Both the position numbers and the translations under genes were made by a program. The notes under the pieces were generated by a model. The model searched no databases. It was not told where the DNA came from and worked only from the letters and a program-made list of their open reading frames with translations. Below are positions 1 through 8,569 of a DNA stretch of 10,735 bases, one piece after another. The stretch's first letter is position 1. Every line of letters starts with the position of its first letter. The DNA is from Bacteroidota bacterium (lineage in GTDB: Bacteria > Bacteroidota > Bacteroidia > Bacteroidales > Bacteroidaceae), in assembly GCA_023458215.1 (NCBI GenBank), contig JAEXAJ010000229.1:1-10735 (forward strand), in the 5' to 3' direction.

Positions 1-39
1 TTCTAATCATGCAGGAAACTATTTTTGAATTACACGCAG

Positions 40-47
40 CAAAGGTA
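40..47 (-). promoter_or_regulatory. Possible -7 promoter element pointing left out of the window
   Basis: Read on the minus strand this is TACCTTTG, a full match to the Bacteroides -7 consensus TAnnTTTG. No TTTG -33 box lies at the usual spacing. A minus-strand ATG sits at 10-8, which would suit a gene diverging from the sulfatase activator, but only three codons are in the window. The match could be chance in AT-rich DNA. Confidence 0.35.
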
Positions 48-100
48 TTAATAATCCTTATAAACCCGATAGAAAGAAAGGATTTTTCATTGCGTTTATG

Positions 101-108
101 TATTTTTG
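101..108 (+). promoter_or_regulatory. Probable -7 promoter element of the sulfatase-maturase gene
   Basis: TATTTTTG matches the Bacteroides -7 consensus TAnnTTTG and lies 35 bp before the ATG at 144. Transcription would start near 115, giving a leader of about 28 nt. I see no clear -33 TTTG. A second identical TATTTTTG lies at 20-27, so which one is used is uncertain. No strong Shine-Dalgarno sequence precedes the ATG, which is normal for Bacteroides. Confidence 0.45.
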
Positions 109-143
109 CACAATTATAAATTATAAATATCGAAAATATATAC

Positions 144-1373
144 ATGTCAACTTACGCTCCCTTTGCTAAACCTCTCTATGTAATGCTGAAACCCGTAGGG
201 GCTGTATGCAACCTGGCATGCGATTACTGCTATTATCTGGAGAAGGCCAAACTATACAAGGATAACCCCAAACATGTAATGAGCGAAGAGCTTCTGGAAA
301 AGTTTATCGAAGAATACATCAACTCGCAGACCATGCCGCAAGTTCTGTTTACGTGGCATGGCGGAGAGACTTTGATGCGTCCGCTGGCTTTCTACAAACG
401 CGCTATGGAGCTTCAGAAGAAGTACGCCAATGGCAGGACGATAGACAATTGCATACAAACCAACGGCACTATGCTGACCGATGAATGGTGCAAGTTCTTT
501 AAAGAAAACAACTGGTTGGTAGGTGTTTCTATTGACGGGCCACAGGAGTTTCACGATGCCTATCGGAAGAACAAGCTCGGTAAACCGTCCTTTATTAAGG
601 TAATGCAAGGAATCAATCTTCTGAAAAAGCATGGTGTGGAATGGAACGGCATGGCAGTTGTGAATGACTTTAATGCGGACTATCCTTTGGAGTTTTATAA
701 TTTCTTCAAGGAGATAGGTTGCCACTATATACAATTTGCCCCCATAGTGGAGCGCATTACACCGCATCAGGACGGACGTCATCTTGCTTCCTTAAAAGAC
801 AAGGAGAAGAGTACCGAACTGGCAGACTTCTCGGTTAGCCCCGAACAATGGGGAAATTTCCTTTGCGCCTTGTTCGATGAATGGGTCAAGCAGGATGTTG
901 GAACCTATTACATCCAACTGTTCGACTCTACCCTTGCCAACTGGATAGGTGAACAACCGGGTGTCTGCTCGATGGCAAAAACCTGTGGTCATGCGGGGGT
1001 TATAGAATTCAACGGCGATGTATATGCCTGCGACCACTTCGTTTTTCCGGAGTATAAGTTAGGTAACATTTATCAGAAGACGCTGGTAGAGATGATGTAC
1101 GGCGAAAAGCAACAATCATTCGGACTGATGAAGCAGCAGTCACTCCCCACGCAATGCCGGGAATGCGAATGGTTGTTTGCCTGTAATGGCGAATGTCCCA
1201 AAAATCGTTTTTCCCATACCAACAGTGGAGAACCGGGACTTAACTATCTGTGCGCGGGCTATCGAAAATACTTCAAGCATGTAGCTCCGTATATGGATTT
1301 CATGAAGAATGAATTGATGAATCAGCGTCCGCCTGCCAATGTTATGGAAGCCATTCGTCTATCAAAAATTTAA
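144..1373 (+). CDS. chuR: Anaerobic sulfatase-maturating enzyme (radical SAM, SPASM domain)
   Basis: This cytoplasmic radical SAM enzyme oxidises a Cys or Ser in nascent sulfatases to the catalytic formylglycine. Bacteroides needs it to use sulfated glycans such as chondroitin sulfate, heparin and mucin. The 409-residue length is close to known anSMEs. The radical SAM cluster motif CxxxCxxC is at C22, C26 and C29, followed by the SAM-binding WHGGE at 71-75. The C-terminal SPASM domain has the cysteines expected for two auxiliary [4Fe-4S] clusters: C275, C281, C296, C338, C341, C347, C351 and C370. D297 directly follows C296 and corresponds to the catalytic base proposed for anSMEs. The start at 144 leaves a short, family-typical lead-in to the cluster motif. 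No sulfatase is encoded in this window, which fits a maturase that acts in trans on many substrates. The next gene follows after 38 bp on the same strand with no terminator seen, so read-through is possible. I am confident of the family; the symbol rests on homology to the B. thetaiotaomicron gene. Confidence 0.93.
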   Translation: MSTYAPFAKPLYVMLKPVGAVCNLACDYCYYLEKAKLYKDNPKHVMSEELLEKFIEEYINSQTMPQVLFTWHGGETLMRPLAFYKRAMELQKKYANGRTIDNCIQTNGTMLTDEWCKFFKENNWLVGVSIDGPQEFHDAYRKNKLGKPSFIKVMQGINLLKKHGVEWNGMAVVNDFNADYPLEFYNFFKEIGCHYIQFAPIVERITPHQDGRHLASLKDKEKSTELADFSVSPEQWGNFLCALFDEWVKQDVGTYYIQLFDSTLANWIGEQPGVCSMAKTCGHAGVIEFNGDVYACDHFVFPEYKLGNIYQKTLVEMMYGEKQQSFGLMKQQSLPTQCRECEWLFACNGECPKNRFSHTNSGEPGLNYLCAGYRKYFKHVAPYMDFMKNELMNQRPPANVMEAIRLSKI

Positions 1374-1411
1374 AAATAAAAGACTTATATTAATCATTTA
1401 ACAATAAATAC

Positions 1412-3571
1412 ATGAACGTAAAAAAGTACTTGATTGCGGCGGCTGCCGCACTGACCGTTTGTTCGGTACATGCAGACGAAGGCATGTGGTTACTGCAACT
1501 GATGAAGCAGCAGAACTCCATCGACATGATGAAAAAACAAGGTTTAAAGCTGGAAGCTGACGACCTATACAACCCCGGCGGCGTATCGCTGAAAGATGCC
1601 GTAGGTATCTTTGGCGGCGGCTGTACAGGAGAAATCATCTCTCCGGAAGGCTTGATCCTTACCAACCACCACTGTGGTTACGGCGCCATCCAGCAGCACA
1701 GCAGCGTGGAGCACGATTATCTGACTGACGGTTTCTGGGCCATGAACCGAAATGAAGAATTGGCTACTCCGGGATTGAAATTCCGTTTCGTCGATCGTAT
1801 TGTAGATATCACAGACCTGGTAAACAGTAAGATAAAAGCGGGCGAAGCCACAGAAGTAACCGCTTTGACCTCTCCTTTCCTCAGCAAACTGGCTAAAGAA
1901 GAACTTGCCAAGAGTGACCTGAACGGAAAACCGGGCATCGAAGTACGCGCGTTGCCCTTCTACGCCGGAAACAAGTTCTACTTATTCTACTATAAGGTTT
2001 ATAACGATGTGCGCATGGTGGCCGCTCCCCCTTCTTCCGTAGGAAAGTTTGGTGGCGAGACGGACAACTGGATGTGGCCCCGCCATACGGGTGACTTCTC
2101 CATCTTCCGCATCTATGCCGACGCAAACGGCGAGCCTGCCGAATACAGCAAGGACAACGTGCCCTTGAAGACGCCCAAGTATCTGCCCATCTCCATCAAA
2201 GGTTTGAATGAAGGCGATTACGCCATGATTATGGGATTTCCCGGCAGCACCGAACGTTACTTGACACAAAGCGAAGTGAAGCAACGCATGAATGCCACCA
2301 ACCAAGCAATGATCGATATGCGTGGTGTTCGCCTCGAAGTATTGCGCAAATACATGGATGCCAGTGACAAAACCCGCATCCAGTATGCCAGCAAATTTGC
2401 CGGAAGCAGCAACTATTGGAAGAACTCAATCGGCATGAACAAAGCCATTGTAGACAATGACGTGCTGGGCACCAAGGCCGAAATCGAGAAGAAGTATGCC
2501 GAGTTTGCCAAAGGCAAGCCGGAGTACGAAGGTGTGGTAGAGAAGATAGACGCCATTGTAGAAAACAGTACCCCCGCCCTGCGCCAGCTTTACTACATCA
2601 ACGAAGCATTGCGCGGCGCCATCGAGTTTGGCAGTACCTATATGATTATGGACAACATCAAGCAGGCACTCGAAGAGAAAAACGACTCCCTGTTGCAAGC
2701 CTCCAAGAAGCAACTGGAAGATGCTTTCAACGATATACACAACAAGGACTATGACCATGAAGTGGACCGTGCCGTAGCCAAAGCCATCTTGCCCGCCCTT
2801 GCCAAAGCATTGAGCGCAGACGAGTTGCCCGACTTCTACCAAACCATTCAGAAGGAATACAAAGGAGACTACAACGCTTACGTGGACAATATGTATGACA
2901 ACTCCATCATGTCCAATCGCGAAAACCTGGACAAATTCCTGAAAAAGCCCACTGTGAAGGCCATCGAGAAAGACCCCGCAACCGCTTACTCACGCTCCAA
3001 GAACCTCAAGATGCAGGAAGTAAGCAAGAAATACGCCGCATTGGAAGATGGTCTTGAGTTGCTTCACAAAGCCTACATCCGTGGCTTGGGCGAAATGAAA
3101 ATGCCGGTACCTTCTTATCCGGACGCCAACTTCACGCTGCGCCTCACTTACGGTAACGTGAAAGCCTACAGTCCTCGCGATGCCGTTAGCTACAAGTACT
3201 ACACCACTACAGACGGTATTCTTGAAAAAGAAAATCCCGAAGACCGTGAGTTTGTAGTGCCCGCCAAGCTGAAAGAACTGATCCAAAACAAGGACTTCGG
3301 ACGCTACGCCATGGCAGACGGCACCATGCCGGTTTGCTTCCTGACCACCAACGATATTACCGGCGGTAACTCCGGAAGTCCCGTTATCAACGGCGAAGGC
3401 CAGCTCATCGGTACAGCTTTCGACGGCAACTGGGAGTCACTCAGTGGCGACATCAACTTCAACAACAACCTGCAACGTTGTATCGCTCTCGATATCCGCT
3501 ACGTACTCTTCATTCTCGACAAACTGGGCAACTGCGGACATCTGATAAAAGAAATGGACATAGTTGATTAA
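1412..3571 (+). CDS. dpp7: S46 dipeptidyl-peptidase, DPP7 type
   Basis: This exported serine peptidase should cut dipeptides from the N-terminus of peptides in the periplasm. A signal peptide covers residues 1-21 (basic start, Ala-rich core, cleavage after VHA), so the mature protein starts at D22. The chymotrypsin-fold triad is H87 (in TNHHC), D228 (in HTGDFS) and S654 (in GGNSGSP). N219, W220, R224 and N334 are at the positions that hold the substrate amino terminus in crystallised S46 enzymes. The residue 18 after the catalytic serine is G672 (in FDGNWE). Gly at this site marks DPP7, which prefers hydrophobic P1 residues; Arg or Ser marks DPP11. A helical domain, roughly residues 280-560, lies between the two halves of the catalytic domain. 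The 719-residue length is normal for the family. A homologous peptidase follows after 139 bp. The start is supported by the signal peptide beginning directly at this ATG. P1 preference is inferred from one residue and has not been measured for this protein. Confidence 0.92.
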   Translation: MNVKKYLIAAAAALTVCSVHADEGMWLLQLMKQQNSIDMMKKQGLKLEADDLYNPGGVSLKDAVGIFGGGCTGEIISPEGLILTNHHCGYGAIQQHSSVEHDYLTDGFWAMNRNEELATPGLKFRFVDRIVDITDLVNSKIKAGEATEVTALTSPFLSKLAKEELAKSDLNGKPGIEVRALPFYAGNKFYLFYYKVYNDVRMVAAPPSSVGKFGGETDNWMWPRHTGDFSIFRIYADANGEPAEYSKDNVPLKTPKYLPISIKGLNEGDYAMIMGFPGSTERYLTQSEVKQRMNATNQAMIDMRGVRLEVLRKYMDASDKTRIQYASKFAGSSNYWKNSIGMNKAIVDNDVLGTKAEIEKKYAEFAKGKPEYEGVVEKIDAIVENSTPALRQLYYINEALRGAIEFGSTYMIMDNIKQALEEKNDSLLQASKKQLEDAFNDIHNKDYDHEVDRAVAKAILPALAKALSADELPDFYQTIQKEYKGDYNAYVDNMYDNSIMSNRENLDKFLKKPTVKAIEKDPATAYSRSKNLKMQEVSKKYAALEDGLELLHKAYIRGLGEMKMPVPSYPDANFTLRLTYGNVKAYSPRDAVSYKYYTTTDGILEKENPEDREFVVPAKLKELIQNKDFGRYAMADGTMPVCFLTTNDITGGNSGSPVINGEGQLIGTAFDGNWESLSGDINFNNNLQRCIALDIRYVLFILDKLGNCGHLIKEMDIVD

Positions 3572-3592
3572 AAAAGAACATCTAAATAAGAT

Positions 3593-3680
3593 ACTATACG
3601 ATTGAGGTACTCTCAGTATACGACTTAGGGTATCTCAGTCGTATACTTAGGGTACCTCAGTCGTATACTGAGATCTCCCC
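3593..3680. repeat. Four contiguous 22-bp units with inverted cores between the two peptidase genes
   Basis: Four imperfect 22-bp units run without spacers: 3593-3614, 3615-3636, 3637-3658 and 3659-3680. Most end in GGTAyCTC or a variant. The core is AGTATACGACT in unit 2 and its exact reverse complement AGTCGTATACT in units 3 and 4; unit 1 is a degenerate copy. Units 2 and 4 can pair over 15 bp without mismatch (3611-3625 with 3659-3673). Units 2 and 3 can pair over 11 bp (3615-3625 with 3637-3647), so alternative hairpins compete. The 22-bp period is close to two helical turns, which would put cores on one face of the DNA. This could be a set of regulator sites for the second peptidase, an mRNA structure tuning the two genes, or a simple local duplication. 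I do not recognise it. Confidence 0.8.
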
Positions 3681-3710
3681 CTCTCAGAACACCTTCTAAA
3701 GCACTTTTGA

Positions 3711-5873
3711 ATGAAAAAGATAATAATATCATTATTCCTTACATCCGTACTCTCGGCGGCACATGCCGACGAAGGTATGTGGATGCTCACCGACCTGCAA
3801 AAGCAGAACGAAGTAGCCATGACGGAACTGGGGCTGCTGATTCCCGTCAACCAAATCTATAACCCCGATGGCATTGCACTGAAAGATGCCGTCGTGCACT
3901 TCGGTGGCGGTTGCACCGGCGAAGTTATTTCAGCCGAAGGCTTGGTACTGACCAACCACCACTGCGGCTACGGCTCCATCCAGCAACATAGTAGCGTAGA
4001 ACATGATTACCTGACAGACGGTTTTTGGGCGATGTCCCGCCAGGAAGAGTTGCCCTGCAAAGGGCTCACCATCACCTACATCGACCAAATACTGGACGTG
4101 ACCGACTACGTGAACCAACAACTGAAAACAGATGCCGACCCTAACGGGACGAATTACCTCTCCCCCAAATACCTCACGACCGTTGCCGACCGCTTCGCCA
4201 AGTCCGAAGGCATCGCCCTTACACCCGGCCGCAAGCTCGAACTAAAGGCATTCTACGGCGGAAACCGCTATTACTTGTTTGTAAAAACCACCTATAGCGA
4301 CATTCGCATGGTAGGCGCCCCTCCCTCCTCCATCGGCAAATTCGGTGCCGACTCGGACAACTGGATGTGGCCTCGCCATACCGGCGACTTCTCCATCTTC
4401 CGCATCTATGCCGACAAGGATGGCAAGCCTGCCGAATACAGCCAAGACAACGTCCCCCTGAAAGTCAAGAAACACCTCACCATCAGCCTCAGCGGTTATC
4501 GTGAAGGCGACTTTACATTCATCATGGGTTTCCCCGGACGTAACTGGCGTTATATGATTTCCGACGAGGTGGAAGAGCGTATGCAGACCACCAACTTCAT
4601 GCGCCACCACGTACGTGACGCCCGCCAAAAGGCATTGATGGAGCAAATGTTGCAGAATGACGCCGTGCGCATCCACTACGCCAGCAAATACGCCTCCTCG
4701 GCCAATTACTGGAAAAACGCCATCGGCATGAACGAAGGTCTTCTCCGACTGAAAGTACTGGATACCAAACGTGCCCAGCAAGAACAGCTCCTTGCCCGCG
4801 GACGCTCGCAAAACAATGATAGCTATCAGCAAGCCTTCGACCAAATACGCAGCATCGTGCAACACCGTCGTCCGGCACTCTATCATCAGCAAGCCATTCA
4901 GGAAGCACTCGTCACGGGGCTCGATTTCATGCGCATTCCCAATACCTCCGCCCTGGCGACTGCTTTGAAAAGCAAAGATAAAACAGCCATCAAAGCCGCC
5001 ACGGACAGCCTTCAAGCGCTAGCCGACGAATATTTTGCCTCTGTGCCCTTCCCTGAAGTAGAGCGTATCGTAGGCAAAGAAATGTTGAAAACCTATATGA
5101 AGTACATTCCCGCCGACCAACGCATCGGCATCTTCAAAGTGATCGACCAGCGGTTCAAAGGAGATAGCGACGCATTTATCGACGCATGTTTCAAGTACTC
5201 CATCTTCGGAAGCAAAGAGAACTTCGAGAAGTTTATCCGTAAACCCAGTCTCTATAAAATCAGCAACGACTGGATGGTTCTGTTCAAATACTCCATCACC
5301 GACGGCCTGCTGCAAACCGCCATCGCCATGATGGATGCCAACAAGAACTACGACCTTGCCCACAAAACATGGGTACGCGGCATGATGGACATGAAGCAGG
5401 AAGCCGGCATCCCCATCTATCCGGATGCCAACTCCACCCTGCGCCTGACTTACGGAAAAGTACTGCCCTACGCTCCTGCCGACGGCGTGGAATATAACTA
5501 CTACACCACCCTGAAAGGTGCGATGGAGAAAGAAGATCCTAACAACTGGGAGTTTGTGGTTCCTGCCAAACTGAAACAACTCTACCAAGCCAAGGACTAC
5601 GGACGCTACGCCCTGCCCAATGGCGAAATGCCCGTTTGTTTCATTGTCGATACCGACAATACCGGCGGCAATTCCGGCAGTCCCGTGTTCAATGCCAAAG
5701 GAGAGTTGATAGGTACCGGCTTCGACCGTAACTACGAAGGCTTGACAGGCGATATCGCCTTCCGTCCGGCTTCGCAACGCGCCGCATGCGTGGATATTCG
5801 TTATACCTTATTTATTATAGATAAGTATGCCGGAGCATCCCATTTAATCAAGGAGCTCACCATTACCGAATAA
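3711..5873 (+). CDS. dpp11: S46 dipeptidyl-peptidase, DPP11 type (Asp/Glu-specific)
   Basis: This second exported S46 peptidase should release dipeptides with Asp or Glu in the P1 position. A signal peptide covers residues 1-19 (MKK start, hydrophobic core, cleavage after AHA), giving a mature start at D20-E21-G22. The triad is H84, D226 and S655. R673 (in FDRNYE) lies exactly 18 residues after the serine, and S655 and R673 have the same numbers as in Porphyromonas gingivalis DPP11, where Arg673 sets acidic P1 specificity. N217, W218, R222 and N332 match the substrate amino-terminus clamp. At 720 residues it has the same length as the P. gingivalis enzyme. It shares long identical blocks with the preceding gene (for example around the Asp of the triad and the final serine), so the two look like tandem paralogues that diverged in substrate choice. 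No TAnnTTTG promoter is evident in the 139-bp gap, so it is either co-transcribed with its neighbour or controlled through the 22-bp units. A convergent hairpin follows the stop after 8 bp. Confidence 0.93.
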   Translation: MKKIIISLFLTSVLSAAHADEGMWMLTDLQKQNEVAMTELGLLIPVNQIYNPDGIALKDAVVHFGGGCTGEVISAEGLVLTNHHCGYGSIQQHSSVEHDYLTDGFWAMSRQEELPCKGLTITYIDQILDVTDYVNQQLKTDADPNGTNYLSPKYLTTVADRFAKSEGIALTPGRKLELKAFYGGNRYYLFVKTTYSDIRMVGAPPSSIGKFGADSDNWMWPRHTGDFSIFRIYADKDGKPAEYSQDNVPLKVKKHLTISLSGYREGDFTFIMGFPGRNWRYMISDEVEERMQTTNFMRHHVRDARQKALMEQMLQNDAVRIHYASKYASSANYWKNAIGMNEGLLRLKVLDTKRAQQEQLLARGRSQNNDSYQQAFDQIRSIVQHRRPALYHQQAIQEALVTGLDFMRIPNTSALATALKSKDKTAIKAATDSLQALADEYFASVPFPEVERIVGKEMLKTYMKYIPADQRIGIFKVIDQRFKGDSDAFIDACFKYSIFGSKENFEKFIRKPSLYKISNDWMVLFKYSITDGLLQTAIAMMDANKNYDLAHKTWVRGMMDMKQEAGIPIYPDANSTLRLTYGKVLPYAPADGVEYNYYTTLKGAMEKEDPNNWEFVVPAKLKQLYQAKDYGRYALPNGEMPVCFIVDTDNTGGNSGSPVFNAKGELIGTGFDRNYEGLTGDIAFRPASQRAACVDIRYTLFIIDKYAGASHLIKELTITE

Positions 5874-5881
5874 ACCGGTCG

Positions 5882-5916
5882 AGCAAGTGGAAATACCAAG
5901 TTTATTTCCACTTGCT
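5882..5916. terminator. Hairpin shared by convergent peptidase and helicase genes
   Basis: A perfect 14-bp stem (5882-5895 with 5903-5916) closes a 7-nt loop (5896-5902). It begins 8 bp after the peptidase stop and would end transcription from the left. It also encodes the last codons of the helicase on the other strand: the helicase stop (5904-5902) and its final four residues and part of a fifth lie at the loop edge and in the right arm. There is only a weak T-rich stretch after the stem on either side, so terminator strength is uncertain. Confidence 0.65.
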
Positions 5917-8565
5917 TACTCTTTCCACATCCTCCGCAAAGTAAGCGGACAACGCTTCCATCCTTGCTTTCAACAGCATCTTACGCCCTTCTTTCGAACG
6001 GGTAAATATCAACTCATTTTCTCCCACTAACCTCTGCCAGCACCCTGCAAAATAAGCTGAAGATTCTTTTTTGCGCCCCAACACTTCGGGCACAGCATGG
6101 TAATCGGTTTGAGAGATAAAAAACAGCCTGCGGCTTTTTCTAAGTATCAGATAACGTGGGCTATCGATCACAGAAACAATTTCGCTCATGGCTTCTGTAA
6201 ACATGGACTTCTCAAAATTTGTGCCACCTCGTAAATGGCAATACATCCCGCCTGAAAAGTCTTCCTGAACAGAAACGGACAGTTTAGCAGGCGAAGTCTG
6301 TATACTCCCCATGCGTATAAGCGATAGAAGTAATGCCTCACCTATACTACGGATGTCTTTGGTGATATCCCGATAGTGCAGATAGAGCCTGAACACTTTA
6401 ATCATCTGCCGCCCGAAATAGATAATCCCCAAAATACCGAAAATCAGGAGCAGGAATTTAATATCTTCTATCGCACGAGGACGCGATTTGAATAACGCTT
6501 GCAGAAAATCCATTCCGAAAGCAGCCAGGCCGGAGCATAAACTTGCCACCAGACAAGCTATTGTACGGGTGAGATAGAGCATTTTTACATGTTCCACCTT
6601 CTTTTTATATTCTGCCTTCACCGGCATTTTAATTTCTTCTATCAGGCTCACACCACGTTCCAAGCCTACCCGCCAACGTTCTCTCAATCCCGCTCTATCG
6701 GCAGCAAGGGCAAGGGTTTTCTCGTTGAATTGCTTTAATACATCCCAATCCAGGTAATTATCGGGCAAGCCCAGACGATGAATGCCGTTTTCTATACATC
6801 CCTCTTCCAGGAAAGACACCCCGACAAAGCCCTTGAACCTACGTCGTAGCATCTCCACATCTCCGCCACCGGTAGGCGAAGATAAGTCTGCACAGACCAA
6901 ATGCCAAATGTTTCCGGTCTTGTCTCCGTTGCCACGCATCGTTCGGATAGCCCGCCCACGCATCTGATTGGAAAGGACAAAAGAGCCGACACTACTGGCA
7001 AGTATCAACGCATTCAGTGCCGGAGCATCCCAACCTTCGCCCAACAAAGATTTGGTGCCGACCAGCACCTCAAAGGCTCCTGCCTGGAAGATATCGGTTA
7101 CATACTTCACTACCGCCCCCCTGATCGTATCTGTCAGGGTAATTCGCACATATCGGTCATCATAAGGCAAGACTGACGATGGTAACTCTCCTATTCCGCT
7201 TTCCTGCAATTTTTCTTGCATCAGGGACATTGCATCACGTGGAATGATCACAATACTCCCGGTAAGCACACCCAAACGTAAATCCGGCAAGTTCTCACGA
7301 CGAAGCTTTTCAAAGATGGGCAATACGCCCAACTTGCCGCTATATAAATCGGCATCCGGCCCGGTAGTCAGGAACTCTTTTCTTATAAAATCCGCCAGTA
7401 CCACCAAACGCAAGTCTTTCTTCAAGTGTTGATATTCAAAACGAACTATGTCGGTAATGCTATTCACCTTCTCTACGCTCGTAGTAAGTGCCGCATTTAT
7501 CTTTCGATTATATTGAAATGATATTTGCCCGCCTTCTATCACCCCATATCGAAGCAAGCGGTTTTCCAGGCGTTCCTGATGAACCTCGCAACCGGCAAAC
7601 ATCGTCCGTTCCTTATTCAGGTACAAGTCGAGCAGCGTTTCCGCCCAGTTATAATCGAAGGGTGGGAACTCAGTTAGCTCATTGCCTACGATTTCCAAAT
7701 GTACAAGAGGAATGACATGCCCTGTAGCATGCAGATAAATAAGCATGGACGAGTAATAGGCCATGTGGTCATAGATCCATTCCAACGATTCATCGGGCAT
7801 TTCCCACAAAGGCAGCGATTCCACGGCTTGAAGCAACTCTTTATCAGTCAGAAGTTCCTGAAAGAGAGAATCGGCACGTTTTCTGAAATCACATATCCGT
7901 TCATATTCCCATTGAGAGGGACGGGAGAAGTAGACATAATCCTGATGCGGGCACAAATCTCCTTCACGCATGAGTTCAGGCACCGTTATCTCGGCATCTA
8001 CCGGGCCGTTCAAAGCAATATAACGGTCCCACTCGGCAGGCGTCACGTCATACGGAGGAGTAGCTGTAAGTCCCACGATAACAGGAGAAAGCGTTTCCTG
8101 CAATTTACGGAGTGCATGCCACCACTCGTTCTTCAAATGATGTGCTTCATCGGCAACTACCGTCTTCACTCCTTGCTTCTGTAGCAACAAGTCGGCATCT
8201 TCCTGCTTCTCCTTCCTGCGAGTGGTGTCGCAAGCCGCATGCAAAGCCTGATATGTACTGACTGTAAGAAAAGCGGGTTGACGGATATCACATGAAATCC
8301 AATCCGGCACTTGTGCAGTCTGCAAGAACAACTCGCAGAAGCGGTCCACCCATTGATTGCGCACAGCGATAGTAGGGGCTAGTATCAATGTAGGCGCATC
8401 CAATCTTAACATCACCTCAAGTCCCAATACCGTCTTACCCGAACCGGGAGGAGCTACTACATGCAATGCTCCGTTCGAAATATATTGTTTCAGGTCTGCC
8501 AATACACGTTCCTGATAACCGCGCCAAGGGTATTTAAAATGAATTCCACGAGGAAAATGCTCCAT
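5902..8565 (-). CDS. Superfamily 2 DEAH-type helicase with two C-terminal membrane helices
   Basis: This 887-residue protein is an ATP-dependent helicase or translocase of superfamily 2. Visible motifs are an N-terminal aromatic/Gln element (W14, R15, Y17, Q18), Walker A with K44 and T45 (in PPGSGKT), DEAH at 139-142, TATP at 167-170, motif V around 503-515 (GTKSLLGEGWDAP) and motif VI at 534-541 (QMRGRAIR) with R538 and R541 as arginine-finger candidates. An insertion of about 200 residues separates the two RecA-like lobes. After the motor come two hydrophobic segments, about 663-685 and 702-718, joined by a short basic loop, then a C-terminal domain of about 165 residues with many basic and aromatic residues and no motif I recognise. 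The motor resembles a widespread group often annotated as DEAD/DEAH helicase or type III restriction subunit, but I see no nuclease motif and no methylase or specificity gene nearby. Substrate and role are unknown; DNA repair, RNA handling or defence are all possible. The ATG at 8565 leaves a natural short lead-in to the Q-like element. It is transcribed alone and converges on the peptidases. Confidence 0.9.
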   Translation of the reverse strand: MEHFPRGIHFKYPWRGYQERVLADLKQYISNGALHVVAPPGSGKTVLGLEVMLRLDAPTLILAPTIAVRNQWVDRFCELFLQTAQVPDWISCDIRQPAFLTVSTYQALHAACDTTRRKEKQEDADLLLQKQGVKTVVADEAHHLKNEWWHALRKLQETLSPVIVGLTATPPYDVTPAEWDRYIALNGPVDAEITVPELMREGDLCPHQDYVYFSRPSQWEYERICDFRKRADSLFQELLTDKELLQAVESLPLWEMPDESLEWIYDHMAYYSSMLIYLHATGHVIPLVHLEIVGNELTEFPPFDYNWAETLLDLYLNKERTMFAGCEVHQERLENRLLRYGVIEGGQISFQYNRKINAALTTSVEKVNSITDIVRFEYQHLKKDLRLVVLADFIRKEFLTTGPDADLYSGKLGVLPIFEKLRRENLPDLRLGVLTGSIVIIPRDAMSLMQEKLQESGIGELPSSVLPYDDRYVRITLTDTIRGAVVKYVTDIFQAGAFEVLVGTKSLLGEGWDAPALNALILASSVGSFVLSNQMRGRAIRTMRGNGDKTGNIWHLVCADLSSPTGGGDVEMLRRRFKGFVGVSFLEEGCIENGIHRLGLPDNYLDWDVLKQFNEKTLALAADRAGLRERWRVGLERGVSLIEEIKMPVKAEYKKKVEHVKMLYLTRTIACLVASLCSGLAAFGMDFLQALFKSRPRAIEDIKFLLLIFGILGIIYFGRQMIKVFRLYLHYRDITKDIRSIGEALLLSLIRMGSIQTSPAKLSVSVQEDFSGGMYCHLRGGTNFEKSMFTEAMSEIVSVIDSPRYLILRKSRRLFFISQTDYHAVPEVLGRKKESSAYFAGCWQRLVGENELIFTRSKEGRKMLLKARMEALSAYFAEDVERVSKWK

Positions 8566-8569
8566 AGAT

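Noticed and set aside
252..1037. Minus-strand open frames inside the radical SAM gene
   Set aside because: They run antisense through cysteine motifs that clearly belong to the plus-strand enzyme.
1454..1465. Lipoprotein signal in the first peptidase (LTVC at residues 14-17)
   Set aside because: Val at -1 is not accepted in lipoboxes, and the VHA site four residues later matches signal peptidase I cleavage in known S46 enzymes.
3593..3680. CRISPR array
   Set aside because: The 22-bp units are directly joined with no unique spacers, they vary in sequence and orientation, and no cas gene is present.
4242..5777. Long open frames on the minus strand opposite the second peptidase
   Set aside because: They mirror the codon bias of a clear peptidase gene, have no recognisable domain and lack their own promoter or start context.
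6782..8184. Several plus-strand open frames opposite the helicase
   Set aside because: They overlap conserved helicase motifs on the other strand and show no protein-like features of their own.
5902..8565. Type III restriction enzyme subunit
   Set aside because: No PD-(D/E)XK nuclease motif is visible after the motor and no modification subunit is adjacent; similarity is limited to the SF2 motor.
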